A stretch of DNA of 64,000 nt from Flaccisagitta enflata (taxonomy: Eukaryota; Chaetognatha; Sagittoidea; Aphragmophora): the NCBI GenBank assembly GCA_965153355.1, contig OZ231127.1:98642001-98706000 (forward strand). Reading direction: 5' to 3'. A program made the position numbers and the translations under genes. Below are positions 1 through 17,079 of the stretch, in pieces. Under the pieces are notes generated by a model, which had not been told where the DNA came from, made no database searches, and saw only the letters and a program-made list of their open reading frames with translations. Position 1 is the stretch's first letter; every line of letters starts with the position of its first letter.

Positions 1-861
1 ATTGTTAAAAAAATTATGTTTCTACATGTACATACTATTGCATGAATATACAGCTAAATGGCAAATGATCCTATTTTTCAACTACTGATATTGTGTATTT
101 TAATCGCGGAATCTTTTGGGTCCCAAAAACTTTCTCTATGTTTGAAAGTGACTTAACTAGGTTTATGCCATAAAAGTTTTGTCACTAGCAATTGCCATAG
201 TATTAATGTGTCTTTGTCTTTAGGAGGTGATCGTGGCTTATTAATGTGGCATTATTCATACAAATTGAGTACTATTTTTATGGTTTTTATGCGGATATTT
301 CTTATTAGCGGGTTCGTTATAATGAAATTTCACTGTATTCAAATTTCAATTGAAATTTCCAATGCAGCTTTCTCCTTCGTGTTTATATTTTTGTATACAG
401 TGCTGCCTATAACTAGTGAACGTCACCTATTAGAACCTATATATTTGTGTTTGTTTGGTTTTAGGCCTTTTTAAGAGGTATTTACTGTAACGACAACAAT
501 TCTTATACTCTGTATTGTTGAAGTATGTCAAACTGTTTGTTAGTAATAAAAATCAGAAAAAAAATAAAGTACAGTATGGCTGTTTCATTTAAAAACGTAC
601 ATAGAAAGAAACACAAATGTAGGGTCAAAACGATTACAATGTGGGAAAACTTGACCATGCTCTCTCTAAGGTTCGATCGACTGGTCAGTTATAGTTATAA
701 GCCTGAACCAAATTTGAAGGGTTTGTGTTCGAGTTCTACTTGCTTAATGCACTCCGTCCTGGGTGGCAACAAACAGTCCTAACGTCGAAGAAGCTTTCAA
801 GAAAGAAGAATCAAGATAAAGAATCAAGAAAGAAGAAAAAGAAGAAAGAAGAAAGAAGAAG
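1..861. other. Left flank without supported gene
   Basis: AT-rich sequence with only short open frames (208-474, 525-782) that have no domain, no repeat of viral genes and no codon bias. The last 80 bases before the gene at 862 are an AAGAA-type purine tract. I see no terminal inverted repeat matching the right side of the viral element, so it is unclear whether this stretch is viral or host. Confidence 0.4.
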
Positions 862-1260
862 ATGATTCCGAAGATCATCCTCGTCGCCGGCGCCATGAGC
901 GGCGTCATCGCCATGGTCGCCGCAATCGACGGTGATCCGGCGGCGTTGGCGCCGTGGCAGATCATCCCTGCCCACAACGCCACCACCACCGCCACTACAG
1001 CGGCGTCTTTGGCGACTCCAACGGCTGCGGCAGTAAGGGAATCTGAAGATTCTTTAGATAAAATCTACAAGATTCTTCAAATTTCCTTATCTGTTGTGGC
1101 CTTTGTGGTCGTCATTGTCGCCGCTGTGGTCGCGGCCAGAAGAGGCGAGGCCATCGATTGGGAGAACGGATGGCCCGGCAGGGTCATGGCCGTTCTCATG
1201 CGGGCGCGAGATGGCATCGCGCATTTGCAAGAGCGCCGCGCCATCAGAAATCTTCGCTAG
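862..1260 (+). CDS. Small membrane protein, hypothetical (132 aa)
   Basis: I do not recognise this protein. The first about 21 residues (ATG then Ile-Pro-Lys and a run of Ile/Val/Ala/Gly) look like a signal peptide or signal anchor. A Thr/Ala-rich stretch with an N-A-T-T glycosylation site follows. Residues about 73-93 form a strong transmembrane helix rich in Val/Ala, followed by an Arg-rich tail of about 40 residues. This fits a single- or double-pass membrane protein, perhaps a small viral envelope or host-interaction protein. Base use is much more GC-rich than in the flanks and in the minus-strand viral genes. A GCCCCC/GGGGGC hairpin lies about 20 bases after the stop. It is included with the element because of its position and orientation, not homology. 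Confidence 0.5.
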   Translation: MIPKIILVAGAMSGVIAMVAAIDGDPAALAPWQIIPAHNATTTATTAASLATPTAAAVRESEDSLDKIYKILQISLSVVAFVVVIVAAVVAARRGEAIDWENGWPGRVMAVLMRARDGIAHLQERRAIRNLR

Positions 1261-2639
<1,379 letters not shown>

Positions 2640-4238
2640 ATGAATACGTTTTCGAAGCACGCAACGGACTTTGTCGACAGATCTGAGAAGTCGCGTAATT
2701 TGTTAAGAAGTATCACCAAAAATCTGGGCAAATTTGAAAAATTATGGTAAGTTAAAATGCTTATTTCAATAATCATAGGTTTAAACAATACATATGGTAT
2801 CAATCCTACTTTTCGGTTTAGGTATTAATTATACTTTTTAGTCGCTGTGTCGGTCAGTCGGTCGGTCGGTCGGTCGGTCGGTCGGTCGGTCGGTCGGTTG
2901 GTCGGTCGGTCGGTTGGTCGGTCGGTCGGTCGGGTACTGTTTATTGCTTCTAGCAAAATGATCTGTTCACCTCAAATATGATCCCTACTGTTCCTGCTAA
3001 AATGGTTTTTTTTACCTCAGATATTGCCCTGCCCACCCGCATGCGACTTTGGTAGCCGTGTATCCGGCCTAGTTCCTTCATGCATAAATCATACATTTTA
3101 GTTCAGGTATCAATAATACTTTTTTAGTTTAGGTATTAATTATACATTTTAGTTCAGGTATTAATAATACTTTTTTTAGTTTAGGTTACTAATTTTACAC
3201 TACCATTTTTTATTATTTAATGTCTATTCCAATTTCAATTTTACATTTATGTCAGCGGGAATCACATAGTGGAGAAGGATACGTGTGATAAGTACGGGAT
3301 TGCAGCGTTCGTGGCAAAACGTGACAAATTGGACGCCCGGTTGACAAGGCTGTATCAACAATCACAAGAACTTGCTGATGCAGAGGAAATCGCTTCAAAA
3401 ACGTTGAAAAGTGAAGAAGGTTTATTGCTGAAACGAAAATCAGAACTGATGGATTCTCTCACGAAAATTGAGGTATTTATGATAAGGTTTAAGATAGGTA
3501 TAAATATTCATTGTACATTTATTACTATTTCTTATTATATGCTATATCATTTTACATCCCAATTCGCTGGTCCGTCTGTTGGTCCATCCATCCATGGGTT
3601 TTTGTTTTGCTCCATTTGTCCTTCTATAACAATTTATTTTTTTGGTTTTTTTTTTTGGGGGGGGGGGAATTTTTTGGCCTCAGTAAGCATGTTTAAATAA
3701 CAAGGTGATCTTTTTATTTAAGGAGAAAATCAATTCCGTGTTGGAGAGTTACAACGAGGCAGAGAAGGAAAGGCATGACACGTGGGATTCTGTCAAGAAC
3801 GAAATCGGCGCTCATTGTAGAGAAATGGATGAATTGAAAGCTGCAATTCTCACTGCCATCGGGGAGGAAAACAAAGAATCCTTCCAAGAATGCGTCCAGG
3901 TTAACTTTTGGGGTTTTTTTTGGGGGGGGGGGGTGTTGGTCCATTCATCCCTCGGTATATTCATTGGTGTTACCATTTGAAACGGAAATTGAAGGTGAAG
4001 CGGATGCGACTTTGACGAAGCGCTGCGCCCGAACGCGTGAAGGGATTTTGACAAATTTTTGCATAGAGGTACCTAAGGACCCCTTCTACGACGTCCAACC
4101 GTCCGTTTCACATTCATTCATTGATTCGGAGGATTCGTTCACGATCTCGTTAAGGGCCTGCGGAGCTCCGAAGGCGGATTTTTTTTTTCAATTCCTCATT
4201 TTTTGTTTTGTTTGTGGGGGGAGAGGGGGGAGAATTGG

Positions 4239-4298
<60 letters not shown>

Positions 4299-6947
4299 TT
4301 TTTTTTCTGTCTATGTTTTTGTTTCTCTCTCTCTCTCTCTTTTTTTGTTTTTGTCTTTGTCTCTCTCACTCACTTCTGATAAAAAATACAACCCCTTTAC
4401 ACCCACAGGATGCGAGAAATTTCAACGCGGTGGCTTTGAAGGTGGAAGAAAACACAGAAGAAATAAAGATCGTCTCGACAGCGATAACGCGGTTGGGGTC
4501 TGCCCTGAAGTCGTTGTTCGAAGCGGATGCGGAAGAGGTCGTCGACGATGTCATTGAGGAAATCAGAAAGAGTGTTAGAGAGCCGGACGATGGTATGTTT
4601 AAATGAATGGTTGCATAGATTATATAAATTTATTGTTGAAAGGCGTTACTGTACATCTATATAAGCGATTGATTTTATTGCCGCTTCCATCACTTACGCT
4701 TCCGCTTCCATTTTACAGTTCTAATTCTAGTAGCTATCCCATCCTCTAAATTGGAAGCGGTCAATCGCTTCCACATCCCTATTTATATCAGTTTTTATGT
4801 ATGTTTCAATGTAAGATTATGAAAGGGGTTAATTGCACCTATCCATTGACCTCAACAATACTGTAACCCCATGTAATTTGTTTATGCCTACAGAACTCAA
4901 CGCTATCACTGAAAGGGCCGTCGCGAGCGTGGAGAAATTGGCGATGTCCCCACCCAAGGAAGGTAATGATTCCGACGAAACCGACGCGGGTGGCTTCTCC
5001 GACAATGAAAGTGACGTGGAAGTGGAATCCCGAACGCCATCTCCATCACAATCTCAACCGACAGAAGATCAAGATGATGGTGGCGTTTCACAATCCCAAC
5101 CTACACAAGATGATGATGGTGGCGTGTCACAATCTCAACCTACAGAAAATGAAGATGGTGGTGCCGACAAACACAATGAGGCTGAAGTAATCCCTGACAC
5201 TCAGATTGGGGAAGGTTCTCAATCATTGGCAAATCCGTTGGAAAATGAAATTACCTCAGCCGTTCAGGGTATCGCTTCTGAAATGGTGGATCGAGAAGAA
5301 GAATTCAGCCAATTGGATGTGGACCTAGAGGCCGTGGGGAAGTATGAGAGAGAAGAGCAGGTTGTTCCTGCGAACTCCATTTTGGAACAACTTAGGTCTG
5401 GAATGACCGTCAACAATTCAGTACAATTGTTAAACGCCAATGAGGAAAGCGAGGAAGAAGAGAGGCCAATTACCCCAGGTAGAGACCTGTACCCAGAAGG
5501 GACGGTGACCGCGTACATAGGTGAGTTACAAGATACTTCTCAAGTGTTGGAAGGGGTCACACAGGGTTTCCTTATCCCAAAAACCCCCATGGCTTCCGTT
5601 GATCAACCCTCTCCTGGACTGGCGTTGACCCCTCCCACTACTTCAACATCACTCCAGTTCAATGAGGCAGAGAGAGAGAGAATTAATGAAAAAGCTAGAG
5701 AGAGTGAGAGAGAGATAGGGAGAAAGAAAGAGTCAGGCGTTGAAACAGGGAAACAGGATTCCAAGAAGCAAGTTAAGGAGGCAACCAAAAAAATCTCTCC
5801 TTTAGCTGAAGGTGCCAAAGCAATTCCAAGTACCTCCAAGTTAGGCTTCCCCATCACAAGTAAGCAGATAGTCCAGCCGGAGAAAAAATCGAAGAAATGG
5901 GTGGCCATACATGCCGTTGCCCCTAACAAAGAAAGCAAAGGTCAGTCTTCTTCCTTAAAACATAACGTTATAATCAAACCAGATTTTAGCAATGAAGTAG
6001 GGGCTTTGAGCGAGGATCCTGATGTAACCGTCGTCCCAGTTATGGTCCTCAAAGACACCAGCAACAAAACGGTATCAATCGTTAGCGATGCGCCAAAGAA
6101 ATCCAATTTGCCTCCCCTCGCCGGACAAAAGAGGCCACTCCCACCCCCAGGCGCTCTACCACCACAAGGAATTCTCCCTGCCAGCCACAAACTGCAGGAC
6201 CCACTCAGTGGAAAAGTTCTACCAGCACAAGGTATTCTCCCTCCCAGCCACAAACTGCAGGACCCACTCAGTGGAAAAGAAAACCGAATTCCAATGGGAC
6301 CGACACCAGCAAAACAGTCATCAATACTTCAACATACTACGCACCAATTTAGACCAACAGAATCGCACATCAACAAAATCCCCGAAGTGAAGAAAGGGCC
6401 AAAAAAGCTCCCAAGTAAGTCCCAAAACAAACTGCCGGGAAAGTTAAAACACAGATGTTGTCATCTGTGTTTTAAATTGTTCCCGTCAAAAACATCTCGC
6501 AACCACCTCGGGATCACGCCTGCCTTGCACATAACCACAAGCGAATGTAGTTTTGTTAGACTCAATTTTCAGAAAATAGCGCAAACCCTTACCTGTTATA
6601 GTTGCTTCGAAAGTTTTTCTTGGTCAAAATTGCTCAATGACAACATACTTTGCCACTTTGAGATGTTTAATCATGAAATTGTGTGTCAACACTGTCGCAA
6701 GCTTTTTCCATACTCGGATTTTTTTGACCACTTATTGAATAGCTCTTACGAGCTATTTCACTGCACTATCGGATGCAATCGTTGCAAAAGAATGTTTTCT
6801 GAATGCGGGGAATGGGTTAAGCATATTGCAACGGATCACAAGGTTTTGTCCCCCAACATGGCCTTCTACAATCGTTTCCTTCCATACGAATTGGAAAACC
6901 GTGAATTGATTTTGTTTGCCGTCATGCATTTTCATGCATTATCTTAA
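2640..6947 (+). CDS. Spliced coiled-coil / C-terminal zinc-finger protein (5 exons, about 912 aa)
   Basis: Exons 2640-2746, 3256-3472, 3723-3899, 4409-4592 and 4894-6947 join in frame with GT-AG introns and matching phases. The product is not recognised. The N-terminal about 230 residues are charged and helical, likely coiled coil. Residues about 280-320 hold three copies of an S-Q-S-Q-P-T acidic repeat; about 645-690 hold two copies of a Pro-rich repeat (G-I-L-P-x-S-H-K-L-Q-D-P-L-S-G-K). The last about 165 residues contain four units starting C-x2-C (for example C-Q-H-C and C-N-R-C) with later His, resembling an unusual zinc-finger array. A nuclear regulatory or DNA-binding role is inferred. 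Introns 1 and 2 carry the dispersed repeat, and intron 3 carries (CT)n. An AATAAA lies at 7271-7276. The gene precedes the helicase on the same strand and is outside the duplication. Confidence 0.6.
2845..3075 (+). repeat. Dispersed introner-like repeat with expanded GGTC tract
   Basis: Lies in intron 1 of the zinc-finger gene. It begins with a (GGTC)n run (about 2850-2933) and ends with the conserved block CCCTGCCCACCCGCATGCGA and then a GTAGCCGTGTATCCGGCCTA-like end. Same family as copies at 10088, 11696, 18571, 49650 and 51195. Confidence 0.75.
3563..3690 (+). repeat. Partial dispersed repeat in intron 2
   Basis: The GGTCCGTCTGTTGGTCCATC segment, a T/G-rich middle and TTGGCCTCA match the 5' and middle parts of the dispersed repeat; the conserved 3' end is missing. 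Confidence 0.5.
4240..4376. repeat. (CT)n microsatellite in intron 3
   Basis: Interrupted CT dinucleotide repeat inside intron 3 of the zinc-finger gene, ending shortly before the acceptor at 4408. Confidence 0.95.
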
Positions 6948-6974
6948 TTTGTTATGTCTACCTCTTCCATTTTC

Positions 6975-6976
<2 letters not shown>

Positions 6977-7034
<58 letters not shown>
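6977..7034. repeat. (CT)n microsatellite
   Basis: Pure CT repeat between the zinc-finger gene and the helicase gene. Confidence 0.97.
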
Positions 7035-7038
<4 letters not shown>

Positions 7039-7338
7039 ATTTCTCTCATGAACGAAGCTGATGGCGCCACAAAAGGAAAGAAAGACTGATTACCTACCCG
7101 GTCCGACTTACGCGTTTTTGTACATATCATTTGTAAATTGCATTGAAACTGATTTTTCAGAAAAAAAAAAATGTTTCCATTTTGATGGCAAATATCATGA
7201 ATACTAATTCTTGATATTTGTTATGATATTCTCCTTTTCCATACATCATTTAACACACAGGTTTCAGGGAAATAAATTCAATACTTGGAAATTTAAAAAA
7301 CTCTTTTGAAAAAAAGAAAAACATTCTTCAACTTCAAA

Positions 7339-12102
<4,764 letters not shown>

Positions 12103-12441
12103 AGCAATCTATTGTTCATCATAAATGCGTTTTTGGTACGATGAAACACCTTTGTTAAATGGCTGTGTCCGTCGGTCGGTTGGTAAATTGTTTTGTCGAT
12201 CAATTAGTAACGCATACATTTGATGATTCACATGACGCACCTATAGGCCTACTTGGTCTTTTTTTTTCATTGTCTTAGCGGCCTACTGCGCATCGTTATT
12301 CACCGTATCGTTATTTTCATTAAATATCTGTTACTCTGCGTCGCACTGTATCCACTAAAATGTTTTTTTTTTCTTTTTAATCTCGTTATCCTTTTCTGAT
12401 GCCATCTGAAATAAATTAAAATAAATAACAATTAAAATAAA
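12103..12441. other. Convergent intergenic region, helicase/polymerase 3' ends (copy 1)
   Basis: The helicase (+) and polymerase (-) genes end tail to tail here. Contains a fragment of the dispersed repeat (GTCCGTCGGTCGGTTGGT near 12167) and two AATAAA hexamers on the plus strand at 12410-12415 and 12420-12425, suitable as helicase poly(A) signals. Confidence 0.5.
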
Positions 12442-15400
12442 TTAACATTCAAAAATCTTTTGATGCAGTTCTGTAAAATTCATCATATGAATATTACTTA
12501 AATAAGGGTCCATGCTACCACTGGATTTAATTAGATATTCTTGTGTCACTGAATTATACACCGATGCCTTGTTGACACTAAGAACGACAGCTACATCACC
12601 GACAAATTCCAGTTTAATAGGGTGTGCCATATCACTATTTATGAAATTCTTACAACACAGTTCTTGATTAAAAGGTTTACATTCAACTAAAGATTGTAAA
12701 TATTGTTTTTCATGATTTTGGCACACCCCCAATGCTACAAAAAAGCTTTTTTTCCAATGCAAGTACTTCATTGCTTCAGTTAGATCTAATCGAATTTTTA
12801 GATGCATATCCAGTATAACACTAGTTAGATTTGAACATGCCAGTATTTCTGGTGGAAAACATTGCTCTAAGAAAACCAAACATCCATCAGTATTAAAACG
12901 ATAGCCTTCCCCGGAAAAATATGAGCAAAATTGTAGCATGAATGAGCAAAATAGAGCAATGCCATTTGATATTATAGCCATGTGCAAATGTTTCAAATTG
13001 CAAATTCTTCCTGAACTGGCAAAATGAAAAAGTCTTTTGTCTTTATCCACTTGCGTTCCATGAGATAGTTTATGAAGACTGTCCACATTTTTTATATCAG
13101 CTTCATTCATTAGATAGCTGTTTTTATAACGATTAGGATTTACTCCCAAAGAGCCAATGGCACAATTTAGACTCCCTTTCAGTGCTTGAATGAAGCCCTT
13201 TGATTCTTTGTGCTTCTTGAAAGAGTTAAACACAGGTTTTTGCAAATCATTAAATGGATTTTTGTCTGCCAATTTGTATTCAGTGATTGAAAATATCTCC
13301 TCAATAGAGAAATCACATGTGAGCTCATTGTTTAACAGTTCTTTTAAAATCAAACTGCATACTATTTTTTCCTTTACATCGTGACTGGATTTTGACACAC
13401 CATTTTCTTTATAGAAGAATGGTTTAAGGGGACCTAAATTCCGTCTTGTGATCGGCCCTGCTACTGTAGTGCACTTAATAAATCCATTGAGATCACCATT
13501 TTTTATTGCAGTTACTATTTTTCCATGATTTAGCCGTCCATAACTCAGCAATGGAAAAGACTGCATAGTCAACTGCTCCAAAAATGTGCACATCTGAATA
13601 TCTCCACATTCTATTCTACAGGGCAGATCCAAACTTTGCATGAATGCCCATACATTTTTATGCCAAAAATACAGTATTTGACATTCAGTAATGCTTATCA
13701 CCTTTTTTCCGCTTCGCTCAAACATAATTTTTTCCTTCTCTTCAGTTTTTTGACGATCTTCATCATAAGTTACATTTTTCTTAATTGCATGAACTGAATC
13801 CCTTTGTTCATTTGTTTTCATTTTCCACAACCTAGGTTTTAAGAACCTCAAATGGGCGGGGCCGCTGGACGCCATTTCATCTGTTTTGCACACATCACAT
13901 GTTAGCTTGTGTCCTGGGCTCATATTCCCTTCACTTTCATGACAATGAGCTCCACATGAGTGAAATATGCATTCGTTCATCTCAAAATATGTCTCCTGTC
14001 CTTGAATGTTCATTACACCATCAAACAGCAGTCCGTACCTCATCCTCTCCCGCCCATTCAAATGGGAAATAGAAAATGATGCATCACAGCAAAATTCGAT
14101 GAGATTAAGGATCATGTTGGCAAAACTAAATCTTTTTTTAGACCTCTTAGCGACGAAACTTTGACCCTGCCTCACATACTGCTGACTAATGCCAATATAC
14201 ATCCAGTTTTGATTGCTATTCATTAGAAGACGAGCATAAAATTTCTCAAAGTCTATACTTAATGCCGACTTCATTTTACTCTCTCTATGGACAAAGCCTC
14301 TTTGAGCATTCAGTACGCCATATGAGACAAAGTTTGAATCAATTTCACTTGAAAACGATACACTCGGTGAATAGAATACGTTTCTCATGCCTTCATCGAG
14401 ACAAGAAGCTAACATGGCCTTGCCAATTTTGGTTATATTTTGATAACCAACAATGTTTATATCAAACTCGGCATGAAACAACTTCACTGCATTCTTGAAT
14501 TCTGAGACCATTTCAACACTTGCTCTTTTCTCATGAAATACGGCTCCAAAATTGTTCAGCAAGATAAAATTCACAGGGAATTTATCTATACTTATAAACT
14601 GTAGCAAATGCCTGTCAAATTTTACACTTATATCTTCACACTCGCGTCCTTCACTGACTTTTGACAGCAATTCATACATAAATACATTCACCATCTTAGG
14701 ATCTTCAATACCAACTGACAGGTATACGTTGTATTTGCTCAAATATTGGACAATATCATTTTTAACCATATCCAGTCTTTTCATTTTACTCATGTCAATC
14801 TCTTCTTTTTCACAATTTTGATAATCTTTCATCAATGTTTCTAGATTCATGAGCGAGTTGAAATGCAATGCCATTCGTTCTCCCAACACATGTACTGCAC
14901 ATTTGGCAGAAAATTTGAAAATGTATGAGGCACATTCCTTCACATTTACAAATGTCTTTGACACGACAATTTTGTCGTTAGTTTTTAAATCAATGTGCAT
15001 GTCGAGTGATAATGTCCCCACTTCACTACCATTGATCAGACAATGAGCATATTTCATGTCTTTGCATATGCTAATATCTTTACACTCAGGTATTTCTGAG
15101 AGGCACTTTTTTGATGCAGAAGGGAATTTCACTATTTGTTCAGCTACAAATCGTTTTTTTTCACAAACTTTTGCCTTCAGATGATACTCCAACATCTGAT
15201 TAGTGCTAAAACACCGACTGCAATTAGCACACACAAATTTTTTTGAATATTGTTGTATGTCCAACATCAGTTGTACATGATTGTCATTTTTTGTTAATAA
15301 ATAGATGAAATTTTCATAATTATTGTCCGACACAGTTTTGTTAGAAAAATATTTCATACATTTTGAAGTTGTTGTCATTCTTTGATTGACAATTTTTTTT

Positions 15401-16314
15401 AAATTCACGGTTTTTTCATTCACGAGAATTATTGAATGATCCAGAAATTTTTCCAACTCTGCTAAATACCTTTCAGGTAATCCAAGGTGACCAATTCTTT
15501 CAGACAGAATTTCGTTTTCAATCCCTCTTTTTTTAAGCCACATCAGAAAACTGTTTTCCAATTTTTTAGCTCTCCGTGTATTCACAAATTTTTTTTGTTG
15601 ACTTTTCCTCTTTTTTGTCGTACCACATTTCTCGATGGAAAAACTGCTACTCAAGGCAAGCCATACACATTTGTTAATGCCCAAAGCTCCACTGCCACAT
15701 TTATCCTGGCTTAAGGGTTGCATGCCGAATATCTTGGATGGGACGGACGTTATATGGAACGTCAAGGACAAGGGTGCAACAAAACCATCAGAGTATTTTT
15801 GGGACAATGTACTCAAACTTGCCAGCATTACTGCATGCAGATCTTGGTTTCTTAGTATCACATCGATGAAGTGATTGAATGTCTGTACAGAATGACAAAA
15901 ATAAGAAGTGTCAAGGACACCGTGGTTGCTTCTCGATGCCCAAATGAAGCTGTTTTGGCCGGTATGGTTTGAAATGAGAGCGAGATTTGGCGAAAAATTC
16001 ACTCTGAAACTTCTCCTCCTTCTTACAAAGTAATGATATAGTACACCACGTGTAAACTCAATTAAGTAGTTTGACACAGAAAGAGGAGAAGGCCAAAAGT
16101 TTATCACATTTTGATGAGGGCCACGATTAGAAGCGAATCTAAAATTAAATTCGCTACAGATCATATTTGAATTCGTTGTGATCTGAGTCCTTACAGTTGT
16201 CCAATTCGCTTCAACAATCCTTTTTAAATCATCAGAGTAATCATTAATTGATGCCGAGCTGTTTAAGTCACGGACAACTGCAGAATTAATTTCGGCGTAG
16301 CTTAGTCCATTCAT
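12442..16314 (-). CDS. Polinton-type family-B DNA polymerase (copy 1, 1290 aa)
   Basis: Replicative polymerase of the element, probably protein-primed as in other Polintons. The ATG at 16314 is used; the frame also extends five codons upstream without an ATG. Residues about 362-387 hold a C-x2-C ... H-x5-C zinc-finger-like unit, common in Polinton polymerases. Motif A is S-I-D-F-E-K-F-Y-A (Asp 688), motif B is K-G-S-L-N-C-A-I-G (Lys 1046, Asn 1050) and motif C is F-N-T-D-G (Asp 1143). Motif C differs from the usual D-T-D-S: the first Asp is Asn and the Ser is Gly, while the second Asp remains. I could not place the exonuclease motifs with confidence. Single exon. It differs from copy 2 at about four residues. 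Confidence 0.85.
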   Translation of the reverse strand: MNGLSYAEINSAVVRDLNSSASINDYSDDLKRIVEANWTTVRTQITTNSNMICSEFNFRFASNRGPHQNVINFWPSPLSVSNYLIEFTRGVLYHYFVRRRRSFRVNFSPNLALISNHTGQNSFIWASRSNHGVLDTSYFCHSVQTFNHFIDVILRNQDLHAVMLASLSTLSQKYSDGFVAPLSLTFHITSVPSKIFGMQPLSQDKCGSGALGINKCVWLALSSSFSIEKCGTTKKRKSQQKKFVNTRRAKKLENSFLMWLKKRGIENEILSERIGHLGLPERYLAELEKFLDHSIILVNEKTVNLKKIVNQRMTTTSKCMKYFSNKTVSDNNYENFIYLLTKNDNHVQLMLDIQQYSKKFVCANCSRCFSTNQMLEYHLKAKVCEKKRFVAEQIVKFPSASKKCLSEIPECKDISICKDMKYAHCLINGSEVGTLSLDMHIDLKTNDKIVVSKTFVNVKECASYIFKFSAKCAVHVLGERMALHFNSLMNLETLMKDYQNCEKEEIDMSKMKRLDMVKNDIVQYLSKYNVYLSVGIEDPKMVNVFMYELLSKVSEGRECEDISVKFDRHLLQFISIDKFPVNFILLNNFGAVFHEKRASVEMVSEFKNAVKLFHAEFDINIVGYQNITKIGKAMLASCLDEGMRNVFYSPSVSFSSEIDSNFVSYGVLNAQRGFVHRESKMKSALSIDFEKFYARLLMNSNQNWMYIGISQQYVRQGQSFVAKRSKKRFSFANMILNLIEFCCDASFSISHLNGRERMRYGLLFDGVMNIQGQETYFEMNECIFHSCGAHCHESEGNMSPGHKLTCDVCKTDEMASSGPAHLRFLKPRLWKMKTNEQRDSVHAIKKNVTYDEDRQKTEEKEKIMFERSGKKVISITECQILYFWHKNVWAFMQSLDLPCRIECGDIQMCTFLEQLTMQSFPLLSYGRLNHGKIVTAIKNGDLNGFIKCTTVAGPITRRNLGPLKPFFYKENGVSKSSHDVKEKIVCSLILKELLNNELTCDFSIEEIFSITEYKLADKNPFNDLQKPVFNSFKKHKESKGFIQALKGSLNCAIGSLGVNPNRYKNSYLMNEADIKNVDSLHKLSHGTQVDKDKRLFHFASSGRICNLKHLHMAIISNGIALFCSFMLQFCSYFSGEGYRFNTDGCLVFLEQCFPPEILACSNLTSVILDMHLKIRLDLTEAMKYLHWKKSFFVALGVCQNHEKQYLQSLVECKPFNQELCCKNFINSDMAHPIKLEFVGDVAVVLSVNKASVYNSVTQEYLIKSSGSMDPYLSNIHMMNFTELHQKIFEC

Positions 16315-17079
16315 TTTGCTTTCTTTCAATTGTGTTTTTTTTTTTCAGCTTAAATGTTCTTTTTTGTCGTTCATTAACATTCATTAACAGTCATTAAAAT
16401 CTTGAAACTCAAAAGATGGGAAGGTTTTATCTCAACGTCCTCTTTCAATGGAGGAAAGGGAGGCTCGAAGGAGAAAATCTCAACGGAATCTCGACGGAAT
16501 CTCGAGGGAATCTCGACGGAATCTCGACGGAATCTCAAGGGGAATCTCGACGGAATCTCGACGGAATCTCGACGGAATCTCGACGGAATCTCGACGGAAT
16601 CTCGACGGAGTCTTGAAGGAGAGAATCTCAACATCTTGTCCCGATGGAGGAAAAGGCAGGTGCGAATGAAACAGGTCATCTACCAACGCGGACTAGCATT
16701 GGTCATTGCGCACTATCGGCGCGAATCAGTTTAAACATCAACACAAATCTCGAGAGCAACCAGTTCAATTCTGTCAAATTAGCAATATTTATCATTTATT
16801 ACAAAATTCATTTCTTATATTTCAATGCATGTAAATGTAGTCAAAACAAAATTATTGTAGCAAGGCGGTCCATTCTAAAACCATTTCAGGGTACCACTGT
16901 ATATTCACTTCAGTAAAACTTAAATTCCAGTCAAATACAGTACATTTAGGTCACCACAAATAAACTTTGAGAATAATCCAGTCCTCATTTACATATAGCC
17001 TTCGAATCTTCTAAACTTTTTACGTCTTTCGTACATAGAATTCTCTCCAATCGCTTTCCTGAAAATGCAAAATCTTTAA
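16315..17079. other. Spacer between polymerase and core protein genes (copy 1)
   Basis: Holds the 11-bp tandem repeat (entered separately) and AT-rich sequence. On the minus strand an acceptor-like T-rich tract ending CAG precedes open sequence at about 17059-16985, which may be a 3' exon of the core protein gene; the matching donor could not be chosen. Confidence 0.4.
16478..16612. repeat. 11-bp tandem repeat, unit AATCTCGACGG (copy 1)
   Basis: About 12 units of AATCTCGACGG with variants (GAGGG, AAGGGG), upstream of the polymerase start. Copy 2 carries the same array with one base less at 16540. Confidence 0.9.

Noticed and set aside
668-690. GGTTCGATC resembling a tRNA B box
   Set aside because: No A box or clover-leaf stems nearby.
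208-782. Two short frames in the left flank (208-474 and 525-782)
   Set aside because: No domain, no sensible composition, and no splice context; compatible with chance in AT-rich DNA.
12442-16314. Plus-strand frames of 60-90 codons antisense to the polymerase
   Set aside because: They are shadows of the minus-strand coding frame and have no features of their own.
16985-17059. 3' exon of the Arg-rich core protein
   Set aside because: A good acceptor exists and two frames are open after it, but no donor could be chosen with confidence, so it was not added to the gene.
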